A DNA stretch of 24,240 nucleotides from an uncultured Clostridia bacterium (GCA_945622055.1 CALZBV010000009.1:1-24240); one strand, 5' to 3'; shown: positions 1 to 8,407, counted from the stretch's first letter. Made by a program: numbers and translations. Notes: generated by a model not told the origin, from the sequence alone.

Positions 1-1
1 T

Positions 2-1183
2 AAGTTTGCATTGCCTGCTCCGGTTAAGATGGCAGATTTAGAGAAGATTATTATGACTGCTTCTTCTGTAACTGGTCCACTTGGTATTGAACTTTATGAT
101 GCAGAAAATAATAAAATTGGTTTTTGGTGGAATAAGAAGGTTTCTGAAACCACGGATATGGACCTCACCTTCAATACAACCGGATACGGCGGCGGAGAAA
201 CCATCAGTGCCGATAATATGGCAAAGGAAGCTGTTGCTGTTAACGTGATGTATCATGGGGATGGCGAGGATGTCCAGGCTATCCTTTACCGTTTGGCATT
301 TGTTGCCAAGCCGGGAGCAGGAAGTACGGAACCTACGCCGGAACCGACACCGGAACCAACACCGGAACCAACACCGGAACCAACTGTTACACCGACCCCT
401 GAAGTGGTTAATTCTGTAGTGCTTGACCTTGATAATTTTGTTGCAAAGGGAACTGCAGACATTGAGAATTCGGTTGTAAAAAATGCGGATGGAAGTCTTA
501 CAGTAGCCTTTGCTTCAAACTATGCAGGATCCAGTCTTGCAGTTCCGTCAGAATATGCACATCTGAAGTATGTTGAATTATATGTTTCTTCTTCCAAAAA
601 TGGTGAAGCAATGGCTTCCGGAAATCAGATTGCATTCTATGATACGGAAGGTAATGAGATTACTACGAAGTATGCAAAGGGTGTAATTACCTGTGTGGTT
701 CCTGCAGATAAGACACTTGGTGCAATCATTTTTAATGCTCAGGAGGCTTCGGCAGAAGCAAATCAGATTATGACCATCGGTTATGTTAAACTGGTCAAGA
801 TTGAAAATCTTGATTTGTCAACCTTTGACAAGGGTGGAGCGTCTGAGATGGTTAAGAATGAAGACGGTTCTTTGACTCTTACTTTTGGTGAAGCTGCATA
901 TACCAATTCCGGTATTGAGATTCCGAAGGAATATGCCGCTTGCACTTATTTCGAAGTAAAGGCTGTGGCTGTAGATGAAACCGGAACGATAGAGAGACCG
1001 GGCGTTCAGGTAGTATTCAAGGACACGAATGGAGAGACTATCGGTGATACATTGTATACTGCATGGACCGGTTATGTTGGCAGCTGTGAGGTGCCGGAAG
1101 GTAAAACCTTAGGTAAGATTATTATCAATAATCAGGATAAAAATGTAAAGCTTGTTGTTTACTATGTAGCAGCAAGATACTAA
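2..1183 (+). CDS. Secreted modular protein, C-terminal part (5' truncated by window edge)
   Basis: The frame is open from base 2, so the true start lies upstream; the first internal start codon (TTG at 11) has no ribosome binding site. The visible 393 codons encode three similar beta-rich modules, roughly residues 1-105, 135-270 and 272-393. Each has a short Asp/Glu-rich strand, an Ala-Tyr-rich middle and a closing pattern like KTLGxIIxN. Modules 1 and 2 are joined by a Pro-Thr-Glu linker typical of extracellular glycoside hydrolases and carbohydrate-binding proteins of gut Clostridia. I infer non-catalytic, probably carbohydrate-binding modules at the C-terminus of an exported enzyme or surface protein. 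No catalytic domain, signal peptide or anchor is visible here, so the enzymatic class is unknown. The gene ends in TAA and is followed by a strong terminator. Confidence 0.75.
   Translation, partial: KFALPAPVKMADLEKIIMTASSVTGPLGIELYDAENNKIGFWWNKKVSETTDMDLTFNTTGYGGGETISADNMAKEAVAVNVMYHGDGEDVQAILYRLAFVAKPGAGSTEPTPEPTPEPTPEPTPEPTVTPTPEVVNSVVLDLDNFVAKGTADIENSVVKNADGSLTVAFASNYAGSSLAVPSEYAHLKYVELYVSSSKNGEAMASGNQIAFYDTEGNEITTKYAKGVITCVVPADKTLGAIIFNAQEASAEANQIMTIGYVKLVKIENLDLSTFDKGGASEMVKNEDGSLTLTFGEAAYTNSGIEIPKEYAACTYFEVKAVAVDETGTIERPGVQVVFKDTNGETIGDTLYTAWTGYVGSCEVPEGKTLGKIIINNQDKNVKLVVYYVAARY
329..384 (+). repeat. In-gene 12-bp tandem repeat coding a Pro-Thr-Glu linker
   Basis: Four full copies and one partial copy of GAACCNACNCCG begin at 329, 341, 353, 365 and 377. 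They encode repeated Glu-Pro-Thr-Pro units. The length is a multiple of three, so gain or loss of units changes linker length without shifting the frame. This is a flexible inter-domain linker. Confidence 0.9.
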
Positions 1184-1234
1184 GCTGGGAATTGTAATTG
1201 GGAATGAATGAGGACTGTGAAAGATCAGCCTTAG

Positions 1235-1274
1235 AAAAAGTTCCGGCCACGCTTTTTGTGGCTGGAACTTTTTT
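1235..1274 (+). terminator. Rho-independent terminator of the secreted-protein gene
   Basis: A near-perfect stem pairs GTTCCGGCCAC (1240-1250) with GTGGCTGGAAC (1258-1268), with one G-T wobble and a 7-nt loop. It is preceded by an A-run (1235-1239) and followed by six T residues (1269-1274). It lies about 50 bp after the stop codon at 1183. Confidence 0.93.
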
Positions 1275-1306
1275 CTTGTTGTTATCATATGTTTGTGAAA
1301 GAATTG

Positions 1307-1320
1307 CGAACGCCTGTTCG
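1307..1320 (+). promoter_or_regulatory. SOS box (LexA operator) upstream of uvrBA
   Basis: CGAACGCCTGTTCG matches the Bacillus-type LexA consensus CGAAC-N4-GTTYG, with perfect CGAAC/GTTCG half-sites and a 4-bp spacer. It sits 8 bp upstream of the -35 of the promoter that would drive uvrB, so LexA repression and DNA-damage induction of uvrB-uvrA is the natural reading. That uvr genes are SOS regulated is established for Firmicutes; binding here is inferred. Confidence 0.85.
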
Positions 1321-1328
1321 ACAAATAC

Positions 1329-1357
1329 TGGACAAAATAATTAGTTCGTGGTATAAT
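1329..1357 (+). promoter_or_regulatory. Sigma-A-type promoter for uvrB-uvrA
   Basis: TGGACA (1329-1334) and TATAAT (1352-1357) are separated by 17 bp. This promoter is immediately downstream of the SOS box. Transcription from it would give a leader of about 185 nt before the uvrB start at 1549. Confidence 0.75.
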
Positions 1358-1500
1358 GAAAACGTAGTGAGGATTTACAAGCTTGCTTGTAAAATCCGAG
1401 CGGAGTGGAAGACCATGAACGAAGTTCATGGTATAATGAATATCATATCATTCGGCGCAAGCACTTTGGAAGCGATGCCCAGTAAAGTCATGCCGAATCT
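1344..1500 (+). repeat. Structured uvrB leader with 17-bp direct repeats and hairpins
   Basis: A 17-bp stretch containing the -10 (1344-1360) recurs with one mismatch at 1424-1440, exactly 80 bp later. Between and around them are hairpins: TTTACAAGC/GCTTGTAAA (1374-1382 with 1385-1393), ACCATGAAC/GTTCATGGT (1412-1420 with 1424-1432), and ATTCGGC/GCCGAAT (1450-1456 with 1492-1498). The second TATAAT (1432-1437) has no good -35. This may be a small dispersed repeat inserted in the leader, or a regulatory RNA; the sequence alone does not decide. Confidence 0.5.
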
Positions 1501-1548
1501 GAGATTGGCAGACTACAGAGATAGAATATTAGCCCGGAGGTGGTTTTC

Positions 1549-3546
1549 ATGCAGCAGGAGCAGAAGCAGTTTATATTACATTCCGATTTTCAGCCGACGG
1601 GAGACCAGCCGGAGGCAGTCAAAGCATTGGTCAATGGTTTTCGGGAGGGGAACCAGTTCCAGACACTTTTGGGAGTTACCGGTTCCGGTAAGACCTTTAC
1701 GATGGCGAATGTTATTGCCGCACTGAATAAGCCGACGCTGATTATTGCACATAATAAGACACTTGCGGCCCAGCTCTACGGAGAGTTTAAGGAATTCTTC
1801 CCTGAGAACGCGGTGGAGTATTTTGTGTCCTATTACGATTATTACCAGCCGGAGGCTTATGTGCCTGCGACGGATACGTACATTGAAAAGGATTCGGACA
1901 TCAACGATGAGATTGATAAGCTGCGTCACTCTGCTACGGCGGCTCTGACGGAGCGCAGAGATGTCATTATTGTGGCGAGCGTTTCCTGTATCTACGGACT
2001 TGGTAGCCCGATTGACTACCAGAACATGACGGTTTCCTTGCGACCGGGGATGCAAAAGGACCGCGATGATGTGCTCCGGCGTCTGATTGACATCCAGTAT
2101 ACACGAAATGACATGGATTTTAAGCGAGGCTCCTTCCGGGTGCGTGGTGATGTTGTGGAGATTTTTCCGATTTCTTCGGATGATACGGCAGTTCGCGTAG
2201 AGTTTTTTGGAGACGAGGTTGACCGGATTACAGAGATCGATGTACTGACCGGCGAGATTAAGTGCAGCCTGGAGCATGTTGTGATTTTCCCGGCGTCCCA
2301 TTATGTTGTGGACCAGGAAAAAATGAATGCTGCGATTCAGAAGATTGAGGCGGAAGCAGAGGAACAGGTTAAGTTCTTTAAGAGTGAGGAAAAATATGTT
2401 GAGGCGCAGCGCATTGGTGAGCGTACTGCGTTTGATGTTGAGATGCTTCGTGAAACAGGCTTTTGTTCCGGTGTTGAGAACTATTCCCGCCACCTTGCCG
2501 GACTCCCGGCGGGCGTGCCACCATACACTCTGATGGATTATTTCCCGGAGGATTATCTGATTATCGTGGACGAGTCCCATATTACAATACCGCAGGTGCG
2601 CGGAATGTTTGCTGGAGACCGTTCCAGAAAGAAAACCCTGGTTGATTTCGGGTTCCGTCTTCCTTCAGCGCTGGACAACCGACCGCTCAATTTCTCTGAG
2701 TTTGAAAGCAAGATTAACCAGATGATGTTTGTATCGGCGACACCGTCGGATTATGAGAAGGAGCATGAGCTGCTACGTGCGGAGCAGGTTATCCGACCGA
2801 CCGGGCTTCTGGACCCGGAGGTGTCCGTTCGTCCGACGAAGGGACAGATTGATGACCTTCTTGGCGAGATTCGAAAGGAAACCGAGAAGAAAAACAAGGT
2901 ACTCGTAACAACGCTGACGAAGCGGATGGCAGAGGACCTGACAGAGTATTTGCGTGAGGTCGGTGTTCGGGTAAAATATCTGCATTCGGATATTGATACG
3001 ATGGAACGTTCGGAGATTATCCGTGATATGCGTATGGATGTGTTTGATGTTCTGGTTGGAATTAACCTTTTACGAGAGGGGCTCGATATTCCGGAGGTCA
3101 GCCTGGTGGCAATCTTAGATGCGGATAAGGAAGGCTTTTTACGTTCAGAAACCTCCCTGGTACAGACAATCGGTCGTGCGGCACGAAATGCCGAGGGTCA
3201 TGTGATTATGTATGCGGATGTAATGACGGATTCCATGAAAAAAGCGATTTCGGAGACGGAACGACGTCGCAAGATACAGGCAGCTTACAATGAAGCGCAT
3301 GGGATTACGCCGCAGACAATCAAAAAGGCAGTGCGTGACCTTATCAGTATTTCAAAGAAGGCCGAAGAGATTACGAATGGTATCAGCAAGGATACAGAGT
3401 CTATGACCAAAAAAGAATTGGAGGCTCTGGAAAAGAAGCTGCAGAAGCAGATGAATACCGCTGCTGCGGAGCTCAATTTTGAGTTGGCAGCAAAGCTGCG
3501 CGATCAGCTGTTTGACCTGAAAAAACAGCTGGCAGATGCAAAATAA
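1549..3546 (+). CDS. uvrB: Excinuclease ABC subunit B (UvrB)
   Basis: This is the damage-verifying helicase-like subunit of nucleotide excision repair. UvrA loads it onto lesions and it recruits UvrC. The 665-residue product has the usual family length. Walker A GVTGSGKT lies at about residues 42-49. The beta-hairpin region follows (YYDYYQPEAY, about residue 93), then the DESH Walker B motif and helicase motifs ending in QTIGRAARN. The C-terminal UVR domain, which contacts UvrC and UvrA, contains the ELNFELAAKLRDQL motif. The ATG at 1549 is chosen over the in-frame GTG at 1540 because CGGAGG (1535-1540) sits 8 bp upstream of it. The gene is transcribed with uvrA from an SOS-type promoter. Confidence 0.97.
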   Translation: MQQEQKQFILHSDFQPTGDQPEAVKALVNGFREGNQFQTLLGVTGSGKTFTMANVIAALNKPTLIIAHNKTLAAQLYGEFKEFFPENAVEYFVSYYDYYQPEAYVPATDTYIEKDSDINDEIDKLRHSATAALTERRDVIIVASVSCIYGLGSPIDYQNMTVSLRPGMQKDRDDVLRRLIDIQYTRNDMDFKRGSFRVRGDVVEIFPISSDDTAVRVEFFGDEVDRITEIDVLTGEIKCSLEHVVIFPASHYVVDQEKMNAAIQKIEAEAEEQVKFFKSEEKYVEAQRIGERTAFDVEMLRETGFCSGVENYSRHLAGLPAGVPPYTLMDYFPEDYLIIVDESHITIPQVRGMFAGDRSRKKTLVDFGFRLPSALDNRPLNFSEFESKINQMMFVSATPSDYEKEHELLRAEQVIRPTGLLDPEVSVRPTKGQIDDLLGEIRKETEKKNKVLVTTLTKRMAEDLTEYLREVGVRVKYLHSDIDTMERSEIIRDMRMDVFDVLVGINLLREGLDIPEVSLVAILDADKEGFLRSETSLVQTIGRAARNAEGHVIMYADVMTDSMKKAISETERRRKIQAAYNEAHGITPQTIKKAVRDLISISKKAEEITNGISKDTESMTKKELEALEKKLQKQMNTAAAELNFELAAKLRDQLFDLKKQLADAK

Positions 3547-3559
3547 CAGGAGAATTGAT

Positions 3560-6403
3560 ATGTCAGAAAGAAAGTTTATTAAGATTAGAGGAGCAAGGGA
3601 GAATAATTTAAAGGGCATTAATGTCGATATCCCGCGTGATGAATTCGTTGTTCTGACCGGATTGTCTGGCTCCGGAAAATCCTCACTTGCTTTTGATACG
3701 ATTTATGCAGAGGGCCAGAGACGCTACATGGAGTCGATTTCGTCTTATGCGAGACAGTTCCTCGGTCAGATGGAAAAACCGAATGTGGAAAGTATTGAAG
3801 GCCTTTCACCTGCAATATCCATTGACCAGAAGTCTACCAACCGAAACCCACGCTCTACGGTTGGAACAGTAACAGAGATTTATGATTATTTCCGTTTGCT
3901 CTATGCCCGTGTCGGGATTCCGCATTGTCCGGAGTGTGGTAAGGAGATCAAAAAACAGACTGTTGATGAGATGGCGGATGAAATCATGAAGCTGCCGGAA
4001 CGGACGAAGATTCAGCTTTTAGCACCGGTGGTGCGCGGACGAAAGGGTGAACACGTTAAGGTATTTGAACAGGCGAAAAGGAGCGGCTATGTCCGTGTCA
4101 TGGTGGATGGGCATCTGTACGAGCTTTCTGAGGAAATCAAGCTTGAGAAGAATATAAAGCATAATATCGAAATTATCGTAGACCGTCTGGTGGTCAAGGA
4201 AGGAATAGAACAGCGTCTGCATGATTCGATTGACAGTGTTCTTCGCCTGAGCGAAGGATTGCTGCTTGTGGATGTGATTGACGGAGAGCCGCTTCGGTTC
4301 AGCGAAAGCTTTTCCTGTCCGGATTGCGGTGTCAGCATTGATGAGATTGAGCCGCGTGTGTTTTCCTTTAATAACCCTTTCGGTGCCTGCCCGGATTGCC
4401 ACGGAATCGGCTTTCGCATGGAGTTTGATGAGGATCTGTTGATTCCGGATAAAACACTTAGTATTTCCGAGGGTGCAATCGCAGTTATCGGCTGGCAGTC
4501 TGCAACCGATCCGTCAAGTTATACCGGCTGCACCCTTGCTGCACTTGCAAAAGAATACAAATTTGATTTAAAGACACCGTTTTGTGAGCTTTCCAAGAAG
4601 ATTCAGGATGTGATTCTCTACGGAACTGACGGGAAAAAGATAAAGGTGCATTATCAGGGACAGCGTGGAGTCGGTGTATACGACATTGCCTTTGAAGGAC
4701 TGATTAAAAATGTAGAGCGTCGTTATCGCGAGACGGCAGCGGAGAGTACAAAACAGGAGTACGAAACCTTTATGCGTACAACACCATGCAAGCTTTGCAA
4801 TGGAAAGCGGTTAAAGCGGGAGTCGCTCGCGGTTACGGTAGGAGAACGCAACATTGCGGAAGTAACGGAGATGTCAATACGTGAGCTTCATACCTTTATG
4901 ACGGATTTAACACTGACGGAGCGACAGATGAAAATCGGAGAGCTTGTGTTAAAGGAAATTCGTGCAAGAGTTGGATTTTTGATGGACGTTGGTCTGGATT
5001 ACCTGACACTTGCAAGAGCAACGGCATCTTTATCCGGCGGTGAGGCACAGCGTATCCGTTTGGCAACGCAGATTGGTTCGGGACTTGTCGGAGTTGCGTA
5101 TATTTTAGATGAGCCGAGCATCGGGCTTCATCAGAGGGATAATGACAAGCTCCTTACAACACTAAAACGTCTGAAGGATTTGGGCAATACCCTGATTGTC
5201 GTGGAACACGACGAGGATACGATGTTTGCTGCAGACCATATCATAGATATCGGTCCGGGCGCAGGAGAACATGGCGGAGAGGTTGTCGCACAGGGTACGG
5301 CAGAGGAGATTATGCAGGTTCCGGAGTCGATTACCGGCGCATATCTGTCCGGAAGAATCCGGATTCCGGTTCCGAAGACACGCAGACAACCGTTGAACTG
5401 GCTTACCGTGAAGGGCGCGCGGGAGAACAACCTGAAAAATATCGATGTAAAGTTCCCGCTTGGAGTGTTTACCTGTGTTACGGGAGTCTCCGGCTCGGGA
5501 AAGAGCTCTCTTGTGAATGAGATTTTGTACAAGCATCTTGCCAGAGAGCTGAATCGTGCACGTACCGTTCCGGGAGCACATGATATGATTGAGGGTGTCG
5601 AGTTTCTGGACAAGGTCATTAACATTGACCAGTCACCGATTGGACGTACCCCGCGTTCGAATCCGGCAACCTATACCGGTGTGTTTGACCAGATTCGTGA
5701 TTTATTTTCCAATACTCCGGACGCAAAGCTGCGTGGCTACAGTAAGGGAAGATTCAGCTTTAACATCAAGGGTGGCCGCTGTGAAGCCTGCGGTGGTGAC
5801 GGTATCGTAAAGATTGAGATGAACTTCCTTCCGGATATTTATGTTCCTTGTGAGGTATGTGGCGGAAAACGTTACAACCGTGAGACTCTGGAGGTTAAAT
5901 ACAAAGGAAAAAGCATATATGATGTACTCGAGATGCGCGTGGAGGAAGCGGTTCATTTCTTTGAGAACGTACCGTCCATTCGCAAAAAGATTGAGACCTT
6001 AAATGACGTTGGGTTATCCTATCTGAAGCTGGGACACCCGTCAACACTCCTCTCCGGTGGTGAGGCACAACGAATCAAGCTTGCTACCGAGCTGAGCAAA
6101 CGGAGTACAGGAAAGACGGTCTATATTCTGGATGAGCCGACGACCGGTCTTCATTTTGCAGATGTGCATAAACTGATTGAAATTTTGCAACGTCTCACCG
6201 ATGGAGGAAATTCGGTAATCGTCATTGAGCATAACCTTGACGTGATAAAGACTGCGGACTATATTATCGATATCGGTCCGGAGGGCGGGGACCGTGGCGG
6301 TACCGTGATTGCGCAGGGAACACCGGAGCAGATTGCAAAATGTAAGAAGTCCTATACCGGCCAGTATATCAAGAAGTATCTGAAACCGGCAAAGAAAGAA
6401 TAG
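3560..6403 (+). CDS. uvrA: Excinuclease ABC subunit A (UvrA)
   Basis: UvrA is the ABC-type ATPase dimer that first recognises bulky DNA lesions and hands them to UvrB. The 947-residue product is full length. It has two ATP-binding modules: Walker A GLSGSGKS (about 34-41) and a second GVSGSGKS, each with an LSGGEAQRI signature and a DEP Walker B. CPxC/CxxC zinc modules are visible in both halves, including CEACGG with CEVCGG in the second. Start at 3560 rather than the in-frame ATG at 3536: the earlier ATG lies inside the end of uvrB without a binding site, while AGGAG (3549-3553) precedes 3560. The gap to uvrB is 13 bp, so the two form an operon. Confidence 0.97.
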   Translation: MSERKFIKIRGARENNLKGINVDIPRDEFVVLTGLSGSGKSSLAFDTIYAEGQRRYMESISSYARQFLGQMEKPNVESIEGLSPAISIDQKSTNRNPRSTVGTVTEIYDYFRLLYARVGIPHCPECGKEIKKQTVDEMADEIMKLPERTKIQLLAPVVRGRKGEHVKVFEQAKRSGYVRVMVDGHLYELSEEIKLEKNIKHNIEIIVDRLVVKEGIEQRLHDSIDSVLRLSEGLLLVDVIDGEPLRFSESFSCPDCGVSIDEIEPRVFSFNNPFGACPDCHGIGFRMEFDEDLLIPDKTLSISEGAIAVIGWQSATDPSSYTGCTLAALAKEYKFDLKTPFCELSKKIQDVILYGTDGKKIKVHYQGQRGVGVYDIAFEGLIKNVERRYRETAAESTKQEYETFMRTTPCKLCNGKRLKRESLAVTVGERNIAEVTEMSIRELHTFMTDLTLTERQMKIGELVLKEIRARVGFLMDVGLDYLTLARATASLSGGEAQRIRLATQIGSGLVGVAYILDEPSIGLHQRDNDKLLTTLKRLKDLGNTLIVVEHDEDTMFAADHIIDIGPGAGEHGGEVVAQGTAEEIMQVPESITGAYLSGRIRIPVPKTRRQPLNWLTVKGARENNLKNIDVKFPLGVFTCVTGVSGSGKSSLVNEILYKHLARELNRARTVPGAHDMIEGVEFLDKVINIDQSPIGRTPRSNPATYTGVFDQIRDLFSNTPDAKLRGYSKGRFSFNIKGGRCEACGGDGIVKIEMNFLPDIYVPCEVCGGKRYNRETLEVKYKGKSIYDVLEMRVEEAVHFFENVPSIRKKIETLNDVGLSYLKLGHPSTLLSGGEAQRIKLATELSKRSTGKTVYILDEPTTGLHFADVHKLIEILQRLTDGGNSVIVIEHNLDVIKTADYIIDIGPEGGDRGGTVIAQGTPEQIAKCKKSYTGQYIKKYLKPAKKE

Positions 6404-6473
6404 AAAAACCGGAGGAGAGAAAAGAAAGAAGAAGAAATACACCATAAGTCAGAATTTATGGACAAAAAGAAAA

Positions 6474-6507
6474 GGCTCCAATCAAAAGCAATGATTGGAG
6501 CCTCTTT
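6474..6507 (-). terminator. Bidirectional terminator between uvrA and the ferredoxin gene
   Basis: A perfect 11-bp stem pairs GGCTCCAATCA (6474-6484) with TGATTGGAGCC (6492-6502). On the minus strand it is followed by a T-rich tract (CTTTTCTTTTTG), giving a good terminator 12 bp after the ferredoxin stop. On the plus strand the tail is TCTTTG, weaker but probably adequate for uvrA. Confidence 0.85.
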
Positions 6508-6513
6508 GCTGTA

Positions 6514-6681
6514 TTACTGCTCGATGGAACCGGTCGGGCAAGCTGCTGCGCAAGCGCCGCACTCAAGGCATGCTGCCTCGTCAATCTGGTACTGGGTATC
6601 TCCCTCGCTGATTGCGCCTACCGGGCACTCTGCTGCACATGCACCACAGCTGATGCACTGATCAGAAATCTTATATGCCAT
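6514..6681 (-). CDS. 2[4Fe-4S] ferredoxin, clostridial type
   Basis: This 55-residue protein begins MAYKISDQC and ends PTGSIEQ. It carries two classic cluster motifs, CxxCxxCxxxCP: C9-C12-C15-C19 and C38-C41-C44-C48. Such small acidic ferredoxins carry low-potential electrons between pyruvate:ferredoxin oxidoreductase, hydrogenases and Rnf-type complexes in anaerobes. The start is fixed by a perfect AGGAGG (6690-6695) 8 bp upstream of the ATG. It is a single-gene unit with its own terminator. Length, motif spacing and start codon are all typical, so the family call is very secure; the particular redox partner cannot be told from sequence. Confidence 0.97.
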   Translation of the reverse strand: MAYKISDQCISCGACAAECPVGAISEGDTQYQIDEAACLECGACAAACPTGSIEQ

Positions 6682-6948
6682 TGTAATATCCTCCTTTTTA
6701 TTTTTCTAAGCATATTGTAATATAAAACATCAAATAATACAAGTACCGTTTTTTTGAAGTTTGTCGTACAAAGCACGAGGTCTCCTTATGCGACTTAAAT
6801 TTATTACCAGCTTTTGGAAATCTGTTTCCCGTGATGGAAGATAAAGAAATAAAATGGAAGGACATATTTCGTGTGAAAGGTGAAGAAAGGAAGCTGTTTG
6901 ACCGATAAAAGAGATAAGATGCAGTTGTCAATACAGGAGGGGATACAC
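6682..6948. other. Divergent intergenic region, ferredoxin / coiled-coil gene
   Basis: This 267-bp AT-rich gap must hold the ferredoxin promoter on the minus strand and a promoter for the next gene on the plus strand. I could not find a well-spaced -35/-10 pair for either. Apart from the two binding sites at its ends (6690-6695 and 6935-6940), I see no gene or repeat in it. Confidence 0.4.
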
Positions 6949-7851
6949 ATGAGAATACAGCCGGATACAAAATCCCAGGATGTGCTGAAAGGAATGCGTT
7001 CAAATGTAAGCGCAGGTGCCGGGGAAACGAGGATGCTTTCAGGCACAAAGAAACAGAAGCAAACTGAGGAAAAGAACCGGAAAAACGGAAGACTATTTGT
7101 GGGTAATCTTCAGAAGAATTTACAGAATAATCCAATTGAAAAACGAAGAGCAGCGGCAAAATCACGTGCACTGGAGATTATACGGGGGGCATTTTGTTCT
7201 GAGCTTGATACGGAGAACAGCATTGATGAAATCAACGCAGGGTCAGATGAGGCAAAAAAGGAAATGATGTCCTGTCAAGAGGAATTGATGAAGGTAAAGG
7301 AACGCAGAAAAGAGCTTGATGAAGATGAGATGATTTCAGCAGAGGAACGAAAGGCTTCCGAGAAGGAGCTTAGGGAGGCAGAGGACTTCTGGACGAAAAA
7401 GCGGGACAGCCAGAAGGGGATTGTAGATGCATCTGAGGAGGCAGTGAGTGCAATTCGCAAGGAAGCCAGAAAATCAGCGCCGATGGTGGATGCGTCGGAT
7501 AAAGCTGAGAAGTTGCTCGATAAGGAAGGAAAAGAGATTATAGGTATGCTCTTTGAGGAAAGCAGGGAACAGCTGGATGCCGAGTTTGATGAAAAGATTG
7601 CAAAGGCAGAGGAAACAAAGGAGAAAAAGAAGGAGCTTGAGGAAAAGCTTGAGGAGCAGAAATCAGAACGAAAGGAAAAGGAATCGGACGGAGAGGATTC
7701 TGCTGACGAACTTTTGAATATGAGTATGCGTCACATGATTCGTGTGCAGAATGTAAATGAGGAGGTTCAGGCGGAGCTGCGCAGTGTAGCAAAGCAGATG
7801 AAGGTCAGCCTGGAGGATTTAAAGGGAGCTGCAGTGGACGAAGAGGTATAG
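6949..7851 (+). CDS. Charged coiled-coil protein of unknown function
   Basis: I do not recognise this 300-residue protein. It has no signal peptide, membrane segment or cysteine motif in its body. From about residue 75 to 265 it is extremely rich in Glu, Lys, Asp and Arg with heptad-like spacing, for instance the EETKEKKKELEEKLEEQ stretch, so a long cytoplasmic coiled coil is likely. The N-terminal 60 residues are basic and Gly/Ser/Asn-rich, and probably disordered. The ATG at 6949 is chosen because AGGAGG (6935-6940) lies 8 bp upstream; an in-frame GTG at 6880 has no such site. It is flanked by unrelated single genes, so context gives no role. A structural or scaffolding function is only a guess. 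Confidence 0.7.
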   Translation: MRIQPDTKSQDVLKGMRSNVSAGAGETRMLSGTKKQKQTEEKNRKNGRLFVGNLQKNLQNNPIEKRRAAAKSRALEIIRGAFCSELDTENSIDEINAGSDEAKKEMMSCQEELMKVKERRKELDEDEMISAEERKASEKELREAEDFWTKKRDSQKGIVDASEEAVSAIRKEARKSAPMVDASDKAEKLLDKEGKEIIGMLFEESREQLDAEFDEKIAKAEETKEKKKELEEKLEEQKSERKEKESDGEDSADELLNMSMRHMIRVQNVNEEVQAELRSVAKQMKVSLEDLKGAAVDEEV

Positions 7852-7934
7852 AGAAGGCTTCACGGCAGTCCTGAAATGCTTTTTTAAGGACGTAAAGTAA
7901 AGCGCTATCAAAAGTGTCTGTTCACGGGTTTCTC

Positions 7935-7963
7935 TTGACGAATCCGGGCGAATTGTGTATACT
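7935..7963 (+). promoter_or_regulatory. Promoter of the DUF1858 gene
   Basis: TTGACG (7935-7940) and TATACT (7958-7963) are separated by exactly 17 bp. The predicted transcript would start about 35 bp before the ATG at 8004. Confidence 0.8.
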
Positions 7964-8003
7964 TTAGATTGCAAAGAAAAAGAAACCGGAAAGGAGAATA
8001 ACA

Positions 8004-8204
8004 ATGACGATAAATAAAGAGATGACGATTGCAGAATTAATTCGCGTAGATGAGGGTATTGTTCCGCTTCTTCTTGAGTCGGGTATGCATTGCATCGGAT
8101 GTCCATCCGCTCAGGGTGAGAGTCTTGAAATGGCATGCATGGTGCATGGCATTGACGCAGACGAGCTGGAAGCAAAGATTAACGCTTATCTTGGTGCAGA
8201 ATAA
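8004..8204 (+). CDS. DUF1858 domain protein (hybrid-cluster-protein-associated redox disulfide type)
   Basis: This 66-residue protein consists of a single DUF1858-like domain. It starts with the typical TIAELIRVDEGIVPLLLESGMHCIGC-type pattern, in which a helix is followed by a CxxC pair (C30, C33); a third cysteine is C45. The family is small, cytoplasmic and common in anaerobes, and related domains occur at the N-terminus of iron-sulfur repair proteins of the RIC/ScdA type. A thiol redox or iron-sulfur-related role is plausible, but no specific reaction is established. AAGGAG (7991-7996) precedes the ATG by 7 bp. The gene has its own promoter and stands alone upstream of tRNA-Trp. Confidence 0.88.
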   Translation: MTINKEMTIAELIRVDEGIVPLLLESGMHCIGCPSAQGESLEMACMVHGIDADELEAKINAYLGAE

Positions 8205-8276
8205 TTCAGGGAAAGCACGGATTTTTCATTGTTTTCATGTATTTCCACGTATTGTACAAAATGTATAAAAAAATAC

Positions 8277-8305
8277 TTGACATTTGAATGAAAAAAGGGT
8301 AAGAT
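8277..8305 (+). promoter_or_regulatory. Promoter of tRNA-Trp
   Basis: A consensus TTGACA (8277-8282) is followed after 17 bp by TAAGAT (8300-8305). The tRNA begins at 8328, so the primary transcript would carry a leader of roughly 15 nt. Confidence 0.85.
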
Positions 8306-8327
8306 GGTAGGGCAATGAAAATTGCTT

Positions 8328-8400
8328 AGGGGTATAGTTCAGCTGGTAGAATATCGGTCTCCAAAACCGCAGGTCGTGGGTTCGAATCCTACTGCCCCTG
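8328..8400 (+). tRNA. tRNA-Trp (anticodon CCA)
   Basis: The 73-nt cloverleaf has the acceptor arm AGGGGTA (8328-8334) pairing with TGCCCCT (8393-8399) and a discriminator G at 8400. The anticodon loop is CTCCAAA, with CCA at 8361-8363 flanked by CGGT/ACCG. The T loop GGTTCGAATCC is canonical. The 3' CCA is not encoded. A promoter and a terminator bracket it as a single-tRNA unit. Confidence 0.97.
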
Positions 8401-8407
8401 TTTCAGA

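Noticed and set aside
329..384. Short regular repeats resembling a CRISPR array
   Set aside because: The 12-bp units are directly tandem without spacers, lie in frame inside a coding region and encode a Pro-Thr-Glu linker.
1576..2580. Long minus-strand open frame opposite uvrB
   Set aside because: It lies wholly inside the well-supported uvrB gene, has no family features and reflects codon bias of the opposite strand.
5131..5625. Minus-strand open frames opposite uvrA
   Set aside because: They are antisense to conserved UvrA motifs and have no ribosome binding site or recognisable product.
6880..6948. Upstream GTG start for the coiled-coil gene
   Set aside because: The GTG has no binding site, whereas AGGAGG sits 8 bp before the ATG at 6949.
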